A DNA stretch of 64,000 bases from Pseudothauera nasutitermitis (GCF_004801295.1 NZ_SSOC01000004.1:186001-250000), one strand, 5' to 3'; positions 1 through 9,002 are shown, counted from the first letter of the stretch. Program-made: numbers and translations. Notes: generated by a model not told the origin, from the sequence alone.

Positions 1-210
1 TACCTCGGCGATCAGGGAAGGCGTGATGCGGCCCGGCAGCTCGAGCACCAGCGGCACGCTGGCGGACCGCACCTCGACCACCGACACCTTGGGGGCCTGG
101 GGCGCGGCGGCGGCCTGCTCGGATTGCCCCTTGCCGCAGGCGGCGAGGCTCAGGGCGGCGGTCAACGCCAGTACCAGCACGGCCGGCTGCCGGCTCTTGT
201 CGATCTGCAT
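1..210 (-). CDS. RND efflux periplasmic adaptor (membrane fusion) lipoprotein, N-terminal part
   Basis: The gene starts at the ATG at 210 and runs off the left edge of the window, so only about 70 residues are visible. They show a basic N-terminus, a hydrophobic signal and a lipobox (LSLAAC, Cys at about residue 25). An Ala/Gln-rich linker follows, then VSVVEV and LPGRI, typical of the start of AcrA/MexA-type adaptors that join an inner-membrane RND pump to an outer-membrane channel. It is transcribed away from the TetR gene at 380, the usual repressor-pump layout. The pump and the substrate are outside the window and unknown. Confidence 0.82.
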   Translation of the reverse strand, partial: MQIDKSRQPAVLVLALTAALSLAACGKGQSEQAAAAPQAPKVSVVEVRSASVPLVLELPGRITPSLIAEV

Positions 211-279
211 GGGGAAACCTCTCGTCATATTGAAAGCGGCCGGTACGCGCGAGCGGGCCGGCCGATGGAACACATGGGT

Positions 280-312
280 TAGAATGCTTATTCTAGATTG
301 AGCGCTCATTCT
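280..312. promoter_or_regulatory. Tandem palindromic operators between efflux adaptor and TetR gene
   Basis: Two inverted repeats lie in the 169-bp divergent spacer. The first has arms TAGAAT (280-285) and ATTCTA (290-295) around GCTT. The second is the perfect 10-bp palindrome TGAGCGCTCA at 299-308. TetR repressors of RND pumps usually bind such sites in the shared promoter region, so control of both the pump and the regulator is inferred. Binding is not demonstrated. Confidence 0.5.
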
Positions 313-379
313 ATGCTAGCCTTCGATCACCCGCAAGTACGGCGAATCAGTAGATGTTGCAACGCAATAGGAGTTCCAG

Positions 380-1033
380 ATGAGCGCAGATCCGTGCTCC
401 CAGACCGAATGTTCGCGGAGCGAAGCCCGCCGGACGCAGATTCTGGATGCGGCCAGGGACTGCTTCCGGCAGTATGGTTTTCATGGCGCGAGCATTTCGC
501 GGATTTGTAAACAGGCTGGTATGAGCCCCGGCCATATCTACCACTATTTCGAGAACAAGGAAGCGATCATCGCGGCCATCGTCGAGCAGGATCTGAGCCG
601 CCTGCTCACCATGACCGCCGGGCTGCACCAGTGCACGGATCTGCACAATGTAATTCGCAACTGCAGCGCGGAAGGCGTGCATGAGAACCTGAACGGCGAC
701 GTTGCCGCACTCAAGCTGGAAATATACGCCGAAGGCTCGCGTAATCCGCGGGTGGCCGAGATTGTGCACGCCGCCGACCGCAGCACCCGCGAGACCATGA
801 AAGAAACCATGCGGGCCACCCGCGCCAGTTTCGGCTTTCACGATGACGATTCCTGGCTGGACGGCCTGGTGGAATTCTTCGCCACGCTCTATGACGGCCT
901 GCTGGTACGTTCGGTGCGCAACCCACAAGTCTCCCGCGAGGCACTCGTGACCCTGTTCCAGCGGGTCACCATGGATCTGTTGACGTCGCCTGCGCTCGAC
1001 AACGGAGTTTCGTCACACGCCAGGTCGCGTTAA
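380..1033 (+). CDS. TetR/AcrR family transcriptional repressor, probable regulator of the divergent RND pump
   Basis: 217 residues, the normal TetR length. The N-terminal helix-turn-helix is clear: RTQILDAARDCF at about residues 19-30, then ASISRICKQAGMS and GHIYHYFENKEAII, with the canonical YHYF recognition segment. The remaining helical part would bind ligand and dimerise. The gene is divergent from the efflux adaptor with palindromes between them, so it probably represses the pump until a substrate binds. The ATG at 380 follows AGGAG-like bases with good spacing. The inducer cannot be told from the sequence. Confidence 0.88.
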   Translation: MSADPCSQTECSRSEARRTQILDAARDCFRQYGFHGASISRICKQAGMSPGHIYHYFENKEAIIAAIVEQDLSRLLTMTAGLHQCTDLHNVIRNCSAEGVHENLNGDVAALKLEIYAEGSRNPRVAEIVHAADRSTRETMKETMRATRASFGFHDDDSWLDGLVEFFATLYDGLLVRSVRNPQVSREALVTLFQRVTMDLLTSPALDNGVSSHARSR

Positions 1034-1077
1034 GCATTGACCGGGTCTTCCTCTCATGCGAGCCTGCAATCCGTGCA

Positions 1078-3201
1078 ATGTGTTGCGGAATGTATTCGGC
1101 AGGGAGGAGGCACTTGGATTGCTTGGGACGGCGTTCGGTGGGCTGGCGCAGGGATGGCGTGCGGGCTCGTCTGCGCGGCCGGCTTCCAAGGCGCTTGCTG
1201 AGCGGCTTTCTGTTTTCGTCCCTGACGGTGTCCGGCGGACAGCTGCAGGCCGCGGAAGAAGTGTTCTTCACCGATCTGCCCATCGTCGCTTCGGTGAGCC
1301 GCCTGCCCCAGCGGCTGGCCGATACGCCTTCGTCGGTGACGGTCATCGACCGGGAGATGATCCGGGCCTCCGGTGCCCGCGCGCTCAACGACGTGCTCCG
1401 CCTGGTACCTGGCTTCCAGACCTTCACCGCCAGTGACAAACCCACGCGGGTCAATTACCACGGCATCACCGACGACTCGGATTTCTCCCCGCGCGTGCAA
1501 GTGCTGGTCGACGGCCGTTCATTGCATTCGCCGCTGTTCCGCGGCGGCATGAACTGGGAACTGCCGCCCGTCGCCTTGGAGGATATCGAACGTATCGAGG
1601 TGGTGCGCGGTTCCAATACCACCTCCTATGGAACGAACGCGTTCCTCGGGGTGGTGAATATCATTACCACCGATCCCGCCCTGGCTCACGGCACTTCCAT
1701 TTCAGCCAGCAACGGCACCCAGGGCGTGCGCGACTACACGCTGCGCACGGCGGGCGCGCTGGGGATGGCCGGGCACTTCCGGCTGACGATGCAGGAGCAG
1801 GCGGACGAGGGCCTGGATCATCGTGCCGTTCCCCTGGAGGATCAGAACTGGCGGGACAGGAACCGTACCCGCCTGCTCGATCTGCGCGCCAATTTCCAGC
1901 TGGACACCCGCAATCACCTCGACCTGCAATTCGGCCGGGTGGAAAACCGCCGCCTGACCGGCCGGGTGGATGTGTCGACGGGAGCGCCCAGGCCCAGCGA
2001 CCCTTTGCGGCCACTGGACCAGTCATCGACCTGGATGCAAGGGCGCTGGCTGTACACCATCTCCCCGGAAGCCGATTTTTCCCTGCGCTATACCTACAAC
2101 GAGGATCGGCTGGAGAATGCCGTCATGCTTCCGCAGTACGGGAAGTACGATCCAGGCGGAGGGCGTGGCGTACGCCATGAAATCGAGGCTCTGCACACAC
2201 TCCTGCCCAGTGAACATACGCGCTTGGTGTGGGGGGCGAGTTGGCGGTACGACACGCTGAAGTCTCCCTCCATGCTGGACGATGTGGGAGAGGTCAGCCG
2301 GCGGGTTGGCAGAGTCTTCGTGAATGGCGAGTGGCGGCCGTGGGCCTGGTTCACCGGTAACCTGGGCGTATCGTACGAATACGATGCGTTTGCCGGACGA
2401 CATACCGCGCCGCGTGCCAGCGCGGCATTCCATCTGACGCCGGAGAACACGCTGCGCCTGGGCTATTCGCGGGCATGGCGCAATCTCGACACGCTGGACT
2501 ACCGTGCCCGGCAGCGAATCAGCCCGACGGAGTTCGAGTGGCTTGGCAACCCCGATTTGCCCGCCGAAGGCCTGGAGAGCTGGGAACTGGCCTATCTGGG
2601 CGACTGGCGGGCGCTGCGGATGAGTCTGGATGTGCGCCACTTCCGCGAGCGCGTGTCGGACCGTCCGATCCAGCGCATCAGGGCTGTCGCCGGCGAGCCC
2701 TACACCGTGCAGCCCGTCCACGATCTGCTCGTCAAAGGCTATGAATTCCAATGGAAATGGCAGCCGGTCAAGGATACCCGGCTCGCCGTCTCCCATGCCC
2801 GCGTCCGTATCGACGGGGAGCTTACGAGTGTCGGGCGGCGTCTGGCGGATCCGGCCACGGGCAGCAATTTCTCGAGGCCTGCCAACCTTATCCTCTATAT
2901 GGATCTGTCCGAGCAGTCCGCGCCGAGCCGATCCTCTTCGCTGCTGCTCATGCAAAGGCTGCCCTGGGGGGTCGAATTCTCCCTGGCGCGCTATTGGGTG
3001 CGCGACATCAAATGGACGCGCAATACGAACACCGGAAAGTACAACCGGACGGATGCGCGGATCGGCTACCCGTTCGTGATCGGCCGGCAGCGCGGGGAAC
3101 TGGCCTATACCGTCCAATCGCTGGATGGCGCGCATGCGGAGGAACGCATGGAGCGCATCGTTGAGCGGCGGCACTGGATGACACTACGACTCGACTTCTA
3201 G
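1078..3201 (+). CDS. TonB-dependent outer-membrane receptor
   Basis: Up to 707 residues. A signal region ends near QLQAAEE. It is followed by a plug domain (TPSSVTVIDREMI, then ALNDVLRLVPGFQ, then VQVLVDGRS and IERIEVVRGSNTTSYG) and a beta-barrel ending in a C-terminal Phe (MTLRLDF), as expected for outer-membrane insertion. There is no N-terminal STN domain, so it is a transporter rather than a transducer type. The true start is uncertain: the ATG at 1078 gives a long arginine-rich leader, and an in-frame GTG at 1159 gives a more usual signal peptide. It lies 28 bp upstream of a binding-protein gene and is probably in one operon with it and the cyclase. The substrate is unknown. Confidence 0.86.
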   Translation: MCCGMYSAGRRHLDCLGRRSVGWRRDGVRARLRGRLPRRLLSGFLFSSLTVSGGQLQAAEEVFFTDLPIVASVSRLPQRLADTPSSVTVIDREMIRASGARALNDVLRLVPGFQTFTASDKPTRVNYHGITDDSDFSPRVQVLVDGRSLHSPLFRGGMNWELPPVALEDIERIEVVRGSNTTSYGTNAFLGVVNIITTDPALAHGTSISASNGTQGVRDYTLRTAGALGMAGHFRLTMQEQADEGLDHRAVPLEDQNWRDRNRTRLLDLRANFQLDTRNHLDLQFGRVENRRLTGRVDVSTGAPRPSDPLRPLDQSSTWMQGRWLYTISPEADFSLRYTYNEDRLENAVMLPQYGKYDPGGGRGVRHEIEALHTLLPSEHTRLVWGASWRYDTLKSPSMLDDVGEVSRRVGRVFVNGEWRPWAWFTGNLGVSYEYDAFAGRHTAPRASAAFHLTPENTLRLGYSRAWRNLDTLDYRARQRISPTEFEWLGNPDLPAEGLESWELAYLGDWRALRMSLDVRHFRERVSDRPIQRIRAVAGEPYTVQPVHDLLVKGYEFQWKWQPVKDTRLAVSHARVRIDGELTSVGRRLADPATGSNFSRPANLILYMDLSEQSAPSRSSSLLLMQRLPWGVEFSLARYWVRDIKWTRNTNTGKYNRTDARIGYPFVIGRQRGELAYTVQSLDGAHAEERMERIVERRHWMTLRLDF

Positions 3202-3229
3202 GGCTGTTGATGCTCAGGCCGTGTGCCCC

Positions 3230-4204
3230 ATGAAACGCATGTTAACAGACCCCAGGCCGCGTGCCTTCTCCGGGAGCCGAACAGGGCATATGCTTCTCGG
3301 GCTCCGATGTCTCGCCGTGGCATGGCTGGCCGCCACCCTGGGTGCGGCGCCAGCCCATGCGCTGGATGTTGCGCTCGTGCTTTCCAATGGCGGAGGCGTG
3401 TACTCCCTGTTTGCGGAAGCGATGCAAGCGACGAGGCCGGACGCGGGATACTCCATTACTGCAGCGGGCAATGTGGAAGATGGCGTGGATGGTCGGGTCT
3501 TGGAGAGCGCGGATTTGATCCTTGCCGCCGGTGCGCCGGCGGCCGAGGCCGCGCTGAGTCGTTCCCGGACACCCGTGTACGCTGTGCTGATCGGGCAGAA
3601 AGTGTTCCAGGATCTGCGCCTGCGCTATCCGGATGCCAAGTTGTCCGCCGTACTCCTCGACCAGCCCCTCGAACGCCAGCTTGCCCTCATGCGCGCGGTG
3701 CTGCCCGAAGCGCAGCGGGTTGGCGTGCTGCTGGGGCCGGATACCGGGGCGCTGCGTGGGCGGCTGGAAAATGCGGCGGCGGCGGCGGGCCTGCGTCTGG
3801 CTGCCTGGCCGGTATCCACGCAGGCGGAGATACTGCCCGCGCTGGAGCGGGCGCTCGACGCTTCCGACGCGCTGCTCGCCTTGCCGGATCCGTTGGCTGC
3901 CGGCCCGGGCGCCGCGCGCACCATCCTGCTCACCAGCTATCGCTACCGCAGGCCGGTGTTCGCGTATTCGCGCGCCTATGTGGAGGCCGGCGCGCTGGCG
4001 GCGGTGTTCAGCACACCGGGCGATGTCGCACGCGAGGTGGCGGACTGGCTGCGCGGCACACGCGGCGGCGTCCGCCTGCCGCCGCCGCGCCCCGCACGGC
4101 ATTTCGACGTGGCGCTCAACCGGCAGGTGGCGCGCGCACTCCATCTCGACCTGCCGGACGAAGCCACCGTGCTCGCCCGTCTGCGCGAACGGGAGCAGCC
4201 ATGA
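3230..4204 (+). CDS. Periplasmic ABC-type substrate-binding protein (ABC_sub_bind-like), orphan
   Basis: 324 residues from the ATG at 3230; an in-frame GTG lies at 3221. A signal peptide ends near GAAPAHA|LDVALV. The body has the two-lobed binding-protein pattern seen in ABC_sub_bind proteins: VLSNGGGVYSLF, ILAAGAPAAEAAL, YAVLIGQKVF, then PEAQRVGVLLGP and a C-terminal SYRYRRPVFAYS stretch. No ABC permease or ATPase lies nearby. It sits between a TonB receptor and a membrane diguanylate cyclase, so a sensory role, presenting a ligand to the cyclase, is inferred rather than transport. Confidence 0.72.
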   Translation: MKRMLTDPRPRAFSGSRTGHMLLGLRCLAVAWLAATLGAAPAHALDVALVLSNGGGVYSLFAEAMQATRPDAGYSITAAGNVEDGVDGRVLESADLILAAGAPAAEAALSRSRTPVYAVLIGQKVFQDLRLRYPDAKLSAVLLDQPLERQLALMRAVLPEAQRVGVLLGPDTGALRGRLENAAAAAGLRLAAWPVSTQAEILPALERALDASDALLALPDPLAAGPGAARTILLTSYRYRRPVFAYSRAYVEAGALAAVFSTPGDVAREVADWLRGTRGGVRLPPPRPARHFDVALNRQVARALHLDLPDEATVLARLREREQP

Positions 4205-4302
4205 GCGCCCCCGCCCGGCCGCCCGAAGGGGGCGCTCGCCCTCCCTTGGGGAGGATGTCGCGCAGCGACAGGAGGGTAGTCCAGTGAGCGCCCCCGTCCG
4301 GC
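4203..4302 (+). repeat. REP-like GC-rich element with duplicated cyclase start region
   Basis: The segment begins inside the ATGA at the end of the binding-protein gene. GAGCGCCCCC (4203-4212) pairs perfectly with GGGGGCGCTC (4228-4237), and a second small hairpin is built on CCTCCC/GGGGAGG. The first bases, TGAGCGCCCCCG, recur at 4285 at the real cyclase start, followed in both copies by CCGGCCGCCCG. The ATG at 4201 opens only a 28-codon dead-end frame. This looks like a short repeat insertion that displaced an original ATGA gene overlap. It is seen once in this window. Confidence 0.5.
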
Positions 4303-6431
4303 CGCCCGGGTTGCAGGTGGCCTCCCCTGTGGAGGCGGTGCATGACGAAAGGAGCAGGCGCCCGTTGAGTGTGCTGCCCCGCCTCACGCTGCGCCAGCGT
4401 CTGTTGCTGGTGGTCCTGCTGCCGGCCGCCGTGCTGGCTGGCGTGATCGCCTCCCTGTTTGTCGCGCGTGGCACCCAGGCCGCCGATGACGCGCTCCGCG
4501 AGCGCGGTCTGGCGATCGTCAGTTTTCTGGCGCCGGCCGCCGAGTACGGGGTGATCTCGGGCAATCGCAGTACCCTGACGACGTTGATCCAGGCGGTACT
4601 CGAACAGCGCGATGTGGCCGCCGCGGCGATCTACGACCGTGCCGGCGAATTGCTCGCGATCAGTGGACGGCCGCGCCTGGCGGCGCCGGAGCGCATCCGT
4701 GCCGCGAGCGAGGCGGGTGTGCTTGAAAAGCGCGACGACCGCCTCACCCTGGCCGCGCCGGTGATCACCGCACCGCTGGTGGTGGATGACCTGGATGGCG
4801 GCTTTGCGGGCAGCCCCGCCCTGCAACCGGTCATCGAGGTGGGCTGGGTGTATGTCGAACTCGACACCCGTGCGCTGAGCAGTGAAAAGCGCACCATCGT
4901 GTTCACCACCCTGGCGCTCTCCCTGGGGGTGCTCGCGCTGACCGCCGCGCTCGCGGTGCGCCTCGCGCGCGCGGTGACCGAACCGGTGGGCAGGCTCGCC
5001 GCCGCGGTCAGCAGCGTGGCGGCCGGGCGCCGCGAGATCACCGTGCCGGACAATGCCGACATCGACGAGATGCGCGCCCTGCAGCGCGGCTTCAACGCCA
5101 TGGCGCGCTCCATCGACGAGGCCCAGCAGACCCTGCAGTCCAAGGTCGATGAGGCCACCGCCCAGCTTGCCTACCAGGCCATGCACGATCCGCTGACCGG
5201 CCTGCCCAACCGGCGGGCCTTCGAACAGGCGCTGGAGGAATCGGTGGCCGGTTCGCGGCGTATCGGCGATCAGGGGGCGCTGTGCTTCATCGATCTGGAC
5301 CGCTTCAAGGTCGTCAACGACACCTGCGGTCATGCCGCCGGTGACGAACTGCTGCGCCGCATCGCCCGCCTGATCCATCAGCGCGTGCGCGCCAACGATC
5401 TGATCTGCCGGGTCGGCGGCGACGAATTCGCGTTGATCCTGCACGGCTGCAACGCCGAGGAGGCGCTGCACATCGCCGAAGGGCTGCGCGAAACCGTCGC
5501 GGCCTTCCGTTTCAACTGGCAGGGCCGGCGTTTCTCGGTGGGGGCCAGCGTGGGGCTGGTGCGCATCGACGGTGCGCTGGACAGTGCCTCGGATGTGCTG
5601 GTGGCGGCCGATCTGGCCTGCTATGCGGCCAAGAAGAGCGGGCGTAACCGCGTGGTGGAGCACGAGCATGCCTGCGGCCCGGCGTGCCATGGCGGCGATG
5701 GGCCGGCGGGCGGCGACGTGCTGTCGTTCGACCGCCTGCATCTGTTCGTCCAGCCCATCGTCAGCTTGCAGGGCGATGCGGCGATGCCCTGGCACGAGGT
5801 GTTGTTGCGTGTGAGCGATGAGAAGGCCGGCGAGGCGCGCTCGTCCGGCGATCTGCTCGCGCGCCTGGAAAGCGCGGCGGCAGGCTATGCCCTGGACTTG
5901 TGGGTTGCCGAGCAAACCTGCCGGCGTCTGGCCGTGGAAACCGTCGAGGGGGGAGAGGCGCTGGCGCGTTGCGGCCTCAATCTCACGCGTGCGACCTTGC
6001 TGCGTGCCGGGCAGTATCTGCAGGAGCTGGCTGCCACGCTGCAGCGTTACCACGTGGCGCCTGCACGGATACTGCTGGAGTTTCCCGCCGCGCTCGCGGA
6101 ACAGTGCCCGGCGGAGAGCGCCGAGCTGGTGCGCGGCGCGCGCGAACTGGGTTGCGGCGTGGTGCTGGAGCGCCTGGACGGCGGCAATGCCGCCGTGCTT
6201 GCCAGGCTGCGCCCGGACTATGCCAAGATCAGCCTGAAAATGCTCGCCGAGCATTACGGCCTGGAGGCCGCCAGCAATCTCGCCCAGGCCCTGTGCAGTA
6301 CGGCCGCCGTGCTGGCCATCTCGACCATCGCCTCGGAAGTGGAGGACGAGGCCCAGCGCGAATCCCTGCGCGATTTCGGCTTCGACTGGGTACAGGGTTT
6401 TTCGGCAGGGGTGCCGCGCCCCCTGGACTGA
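4284..6431 (+). CDS. Membrane-bound diguanylate cyclase with BarA-type periplasmic sensor, HAMP, GGDEF and degenerate EAL domain
   Basis: 715 residues from the GTG at 4284. TM1 is at about 38-60. A periplasmic sensor resembling the sCache_4/BarA input domain follows (AAEYGVISGNRS at about 85-96). TM2 is at about 204-226, then HAMP and GGDEF at about 295-460. The active site is intact (RVGGDEF, residues 376-382) and an inhibitory I-site RAND sits five residues upstream, so c-di-GMP synthesis with product inhibition is likely. The C-terminal EAL region keeps HEVLLR but lacks the DDFG and KID metal-binding motifs (LERLDGG and KIS instead), so phosphodiesterase activity is unlikely. It probably forms an operon with the upstream binding protein and receptor. 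Confidence 0.87.
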   Translation: MSAPVRPPGLQVASPVEAVHDERSRRPLSVLPRLTLRQRLLLVVLLPAAVLAGVIASLFVARGTQAADDALRERGLAIVSFLAPAAEYGVISGNRSTLTTLIQAVLEQRDVAAAAIYDRAGELLAISGRPRLAAPERIRAASEAGVLEKRDDRLTLAAPVITAPLVVDDLDGGFAGSPALQPVIEVGWVYVELDTRALSSEKRTIVFTTLALSLGVLALTAALAVRLARAVTEPVGRLAAAVSSVAAGRREITVPDNADIDEMRALQRGFNAMARSIDEAQQTLQSKVDEATAQLAYQAMHDPLTGLPNRRAFEQALEESVAGSRRIGDQGALCFIDLDRFKVVNDTCGHAAGDELLRRIARLIHQRVRANDLICRVGGDEFALILHGCNAEEALHIAEGLRETVAAFRFNWQGRRFSVGASVGLVRIDGALDSASDVLVAADLACYAAKKSGRNRVVEHEHACGPACHGGDGPAGGDVLSFDRLHLFVQPIVSLQGDAAMPWHEVLLRVSDEKAGEARSSGDLLARLESAAAGYALDLWVAEQTCRRLAVETVEGGEALARCGLNLTRATLLRAGQYLQELAATLQRYHVAPARILLEFPAALAEQCPAESAELVRGARELGCGVVLERLDGGNAAVLARLRPDYAKISLKMLAEHYGLEAASNLAQALCSTAAVLAISTIASEVEDEAQRESLRDFGFDWVQGFSAGVPRPLD

Positions 6432-6450
6432 CCGGGGCGCGGGCCGTGTT

Positions 6451-6621
6451 TCAACGGCGCCAGAACGGCTTGTCGGCCTCGCGCAGCGCCTGTTCCCGGC
6501 TGATCCCCACGTCGCGCAGCAGGCGTTCGTCGAGTTCGCGCAGTTCCCTGCGCGCCGCGTTCCGCCTGGCCGCTGCATTCAGCGCATTCCGCAATGCGCA
6601 CGCCAGTTGCACCATCCACAT
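6451..6621 (-). CDS. DUF1127 (YjiS-like) small basic protein
   Basis: A 56-residue arginine-rich protein. The central motif LRELDERLLRDVGISREQAL and the C-terminus READKPFWRR match the DUF1127 domain. Family members are small regulatory proteins, in some alphaproteobacteria linked to phosphate, carbon or RNA metabolism; the role here is unknown. It is convergent with the cyclase gene, 19 bp away. The stop is the tca at 6451-6453. Confidence 0.8.
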   Translation of the reverse strand: MWMVQLACALRNALNAAARRNAARRELRELDERLLRDVGISREQALREADKPFWRR

Positions 6622-6787
6622 GACATGTATCCCCAGGCAGAAACCATCGACGGGTCTACGATAGGGCGGCGGCGTTCTTGGTTACAGCTTCAGTATCATA
6701 GAATTGTGCAGGATACAGATTAGAGGCAGGACACACTGTTTGGCCGACGCCGGACCACATCTGTGCCCGTGTGGATCCGTGGGGCCT

Positions 6788-8311
6788 TCAATCGGCCAGC
6801 ACGCAGCGTTCATGCGCCCAGGCACGCAGCGCCGCGACGCGTTCGGCCATCACCACCGAGAGCGGGCGGGTGCGTGCCAGTTCGGCGAGCAGCATGGCCA
6901 TGTCCGGCTCGCGTCCGTCCGGCAGGGCCTCGTAGATGGCCGATACCACGGCCTGCTCGATCTCCGCACCGGACATGCCCGTGGAGTGCTCCGCCAGCGC
7001 GCGCAGGTCGAATGCCGCCAGTGGCAGGCGCTGGCGGTTGAGGTGGATGCGGAAGATGGTCTCGCGTGCCGGGGCGTCCGGCAGGTCGACGAAGAACAGC
7101 TCGTCGAAGCGTCCCTTGCGCACCAGTTCCGGCGGCAGTTCGCGCACTTCGTTGGCGGTGGCGACGATGAACACGCGCGCCGTGCGCTCGGCCATCCAGG
7201 TCAGCAAGGTGCCGAGCACACGGCGCGACACTCCGCCGTCGTGCTCCGCCGAGCCGCTGGCCAGGCCCTTTTCGATCTCGTCGATCCATAGCACCGCCGG
7301 CTGCATGCCCTCGGCCGCGCGCAATGCCTCGCGCAGCTTGCGTTCGGTCTCGCCCTGGAACTTGTCGTACAGCGCGCCGAAATCCAGGCGCAGCAGCGGC
7401 ACGCCCCAGGCGGCCGCGGTGGCCTTGGCCGCCAGGCTCTTGCCGGTGCCCTGCACGCCGGCGATCAGCACGCCGCGCGGCACCGGCAGGCCGGGGCGTT
7501 CGACCTCGCCGAGGAACACCGGGCGGCGCTGTGCCAGCCAGCGCCGCAGGCGCAGCATGCCGCCGATGGCGTCGGCGTTGTCCAGCACCACCTCCAGGCT
7601 CAGGCCGGGCAGGGATTGCTGCTTGTAGGCGGCGGCGCGCTGCAGGTCCTCGCGGGTCAGCGCGCCGTCGTCGCGGATCGCCAGGCGCAGCTGGTGGCGC
7701 ACGTCTTCCTCGCACAGGCCGTTCACGTAGCGCACCATGGCGTCTTCCACGGCGCGTTCGCGCCGCGCCGGCCTGCCGCTCTGGCGCTCGTACAACTGGA
7801 ATTCGCTGTCCAGCAACTGGCGGATGCGCGCTTCGTCGGGCAGCGGCAGGCTCAGCCGTGCGGCGTGGCGGGCGAGTTTGGCCGGCAGGGTGAGCGCGGG
7901 CGACACCAGCACCAGGCTGCGGCCGTCCACCGGGTGGTCGAGGGCGATCTCGCGCAGCAGGCGCACGGCCACCGGGTCTTCCAGATAGGGGTGGATGTCG
8001 AGCAGCACATACAGGCCGGGTTGCCCCCGGCCGTCGATGTGGGTCAGGGCGGCTTTCAGGCTGGCGGTGTCGTCGATGCGCCATTCGCGCGCATCGGCGG
8101 GGGCGGCCGGCGCGGTGCCGGGGATGGCACCGCCGTAGCGGAAGTTGGTGTGCACCAGCCCGCCGGCCGCCGACCAGCGGTACAGCGGCAGGCGGCGTTC
8201 CTCGGCGATGCCGGCGAGCAGGCGCAGGGCGCGCTGCTCTTCCAGGGTTTCGATGACGATGATCGGCACGCGGGCACGTACCAGGGCGGCGAGATCGCGC
8301 GAATCGTTCAT
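6788..8311 (-). CDS. Ycf46-like AAA+ ATPase
   Basis: 507 residues. The N-terminal half (about 1-240) is a poorly conserved helical region, as in cyanobacterial/plastid Ycf46. The C-terminal AAA+ module has Walker A GVQGTGKS, Walker B VLWIDEIEK, sensor FIVATAN and an arginine-finger region RKGRFDE. In cyanobacteria Ycf46 has been linked to inorganic-carbon use, but in betaproteobacteria the role is not established. It is a monocistronic minus-strand gene with 112 bp to the next minus gene upstream. The start at 8311 gives MNDSRDLAALVRARVPI, the usual beginning of these proteins. Confidence 0.82.
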   Translation of the reverse strand: MNDSRDLAALVRARVPIIVIETLEEQRALRLLAGIAEERRLPLYRWSAAGGLVHTNFRYGGAIPGTAPAAPADAREWRIDDTASLKAALTHIDGRGQPGLYVLLDIHPYLEDPVAVRLLREIALDHPVDGRSLVLVSPALTLPAKLARHAARLSLPLPDEARIRQLLDSEFQLYERQSGRPARRERAVEDAMVRYVNGLCEEDVRHQLRLAIRDDGALTREDLQRAAAYKQQSLPGLSLEVVLDNADAIGGMLRLRRWLAQRRPVFLGEVERPGLPVPRGVLIAGVQGTGKSLAAKATAAAWGVPLLRLDFGALYDKFQGETERKLREALRAAEGMQPAVLWIDEIEKGLASGSAEHDGGVSRRVLGTLLTWMAERTARVFIVATANEVRELPPELVRKGRFDELFFVDLPDAPARETIFRIHLNRQRLPLAAFDLRALAEHSTGMSGAEIEQAVVSAIYEALPDGREPDMAMLLAELARTRPLSVVMAERVAALRAWAHERCVLAD

Positions 8312-8423
8312 GACGGGCGGGCAGGGCGGCAGAGGCGAACCGCGCCATTATGCGCGCCCGCCCGGCGCCGCGCATGTTTACGGCATCGGCCGCCCACGTG
8401 CCGCGCCGGCCCGCCGCGCGGGG

Positions 8424-9002
8424 TCAGCCCTTCGGCAGACGGCCCATCAGATAGAACGCCTCGTTGGGCGGCGTGCTGGTCAGGTGCACCAGCCGGTTGC
8501 TCATCGCGAAGAAGGCGGTGATCGCACCGATGTCCCAGATATCCTCTTCGTCGAAGCCCTGCGCGCGCAGGGCTTCCAGATCGCCGTCCTCCACCTCGGC
8601 GCCGCGCGTGCTCAGCTTGAGGGCGAAATCCAGCATGGCGCGCTGGCGCGGGGTGATCTCCGCCTTGCGGTGGTTGGTGGCCAACTGGTCGGCCACGCGC
8701 GGGTTCTTGGCGCGGATGCGCAGCACCGCGCCGTGCGCGATCACGCAGTACAGGCATCCGCCGGCCGCCGAAGTGGCCACCACGATCATCTCGCGCTCGG
8801 CCTTGCTCAATCCGCCTTCCTTCTCCATCAGCGCATCGTGGTAGTCGAAGAAGGCGCGGAATTCGGCCGGGCGGTGGGCCAGCATCAGGAACACGTTGGG
8901 GATGAAGCCGGCCTTTTCCTGCACGGCGAGCAGGCGCGCGCGCAGATCGTCCGGCAGCTGGTTCAGGTCGGGTACGGGAAAGCGGCTGATCGATGTGGTC
9001 AT
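8424..9002 (-). CDS. Carboxymuconolactone decarboxylase/AhpD-like peroxidase-related protein
   Basis: 192 residues. The AhpD-type redox motif GGCLYCVIAHG carries a CxxC pair followed by His. This matches the peroxidase-related branch of the CMD family (ISRFPVPDLNQLPDDLR near the N-terminus, FFAMSNRL near the C-terminus). Such proteins reduce peroxides through the cysteine pair. The ATG at 9002 follows a GGAGGAGACCC ribosome site. The gene lies 41 bp downstream of acuI on the same strand, so it is probably the last gene of an acuR-acuI operon and may counter electrophile or peroxide stress. Confidence 0.83.
   Translation of the reverse strand: MTTSISRFPVPDLNQLPDDLRARLLAVQEKAGFIPNVFLMLAHRPAEFRAFFDYHDALMEKEGGLSKAEREMIVVATSAAGGCLYCVIAHGAVLRIRAKNPRVADQLATNHRKAEITPRQRAMLDFALKLSTRGAEVEDGDLEALRAQGFDEEDIWDIGAITAFFAMSNRLVHLTSTPPNEAFYLMGRLPKG

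Noticed and set aside
5740-6431. Active EAL phosphodiesterase in the cyclase
   Set aside because: The DDFG and KID metal-binding motifs are missing; only the first Glu motif remains.
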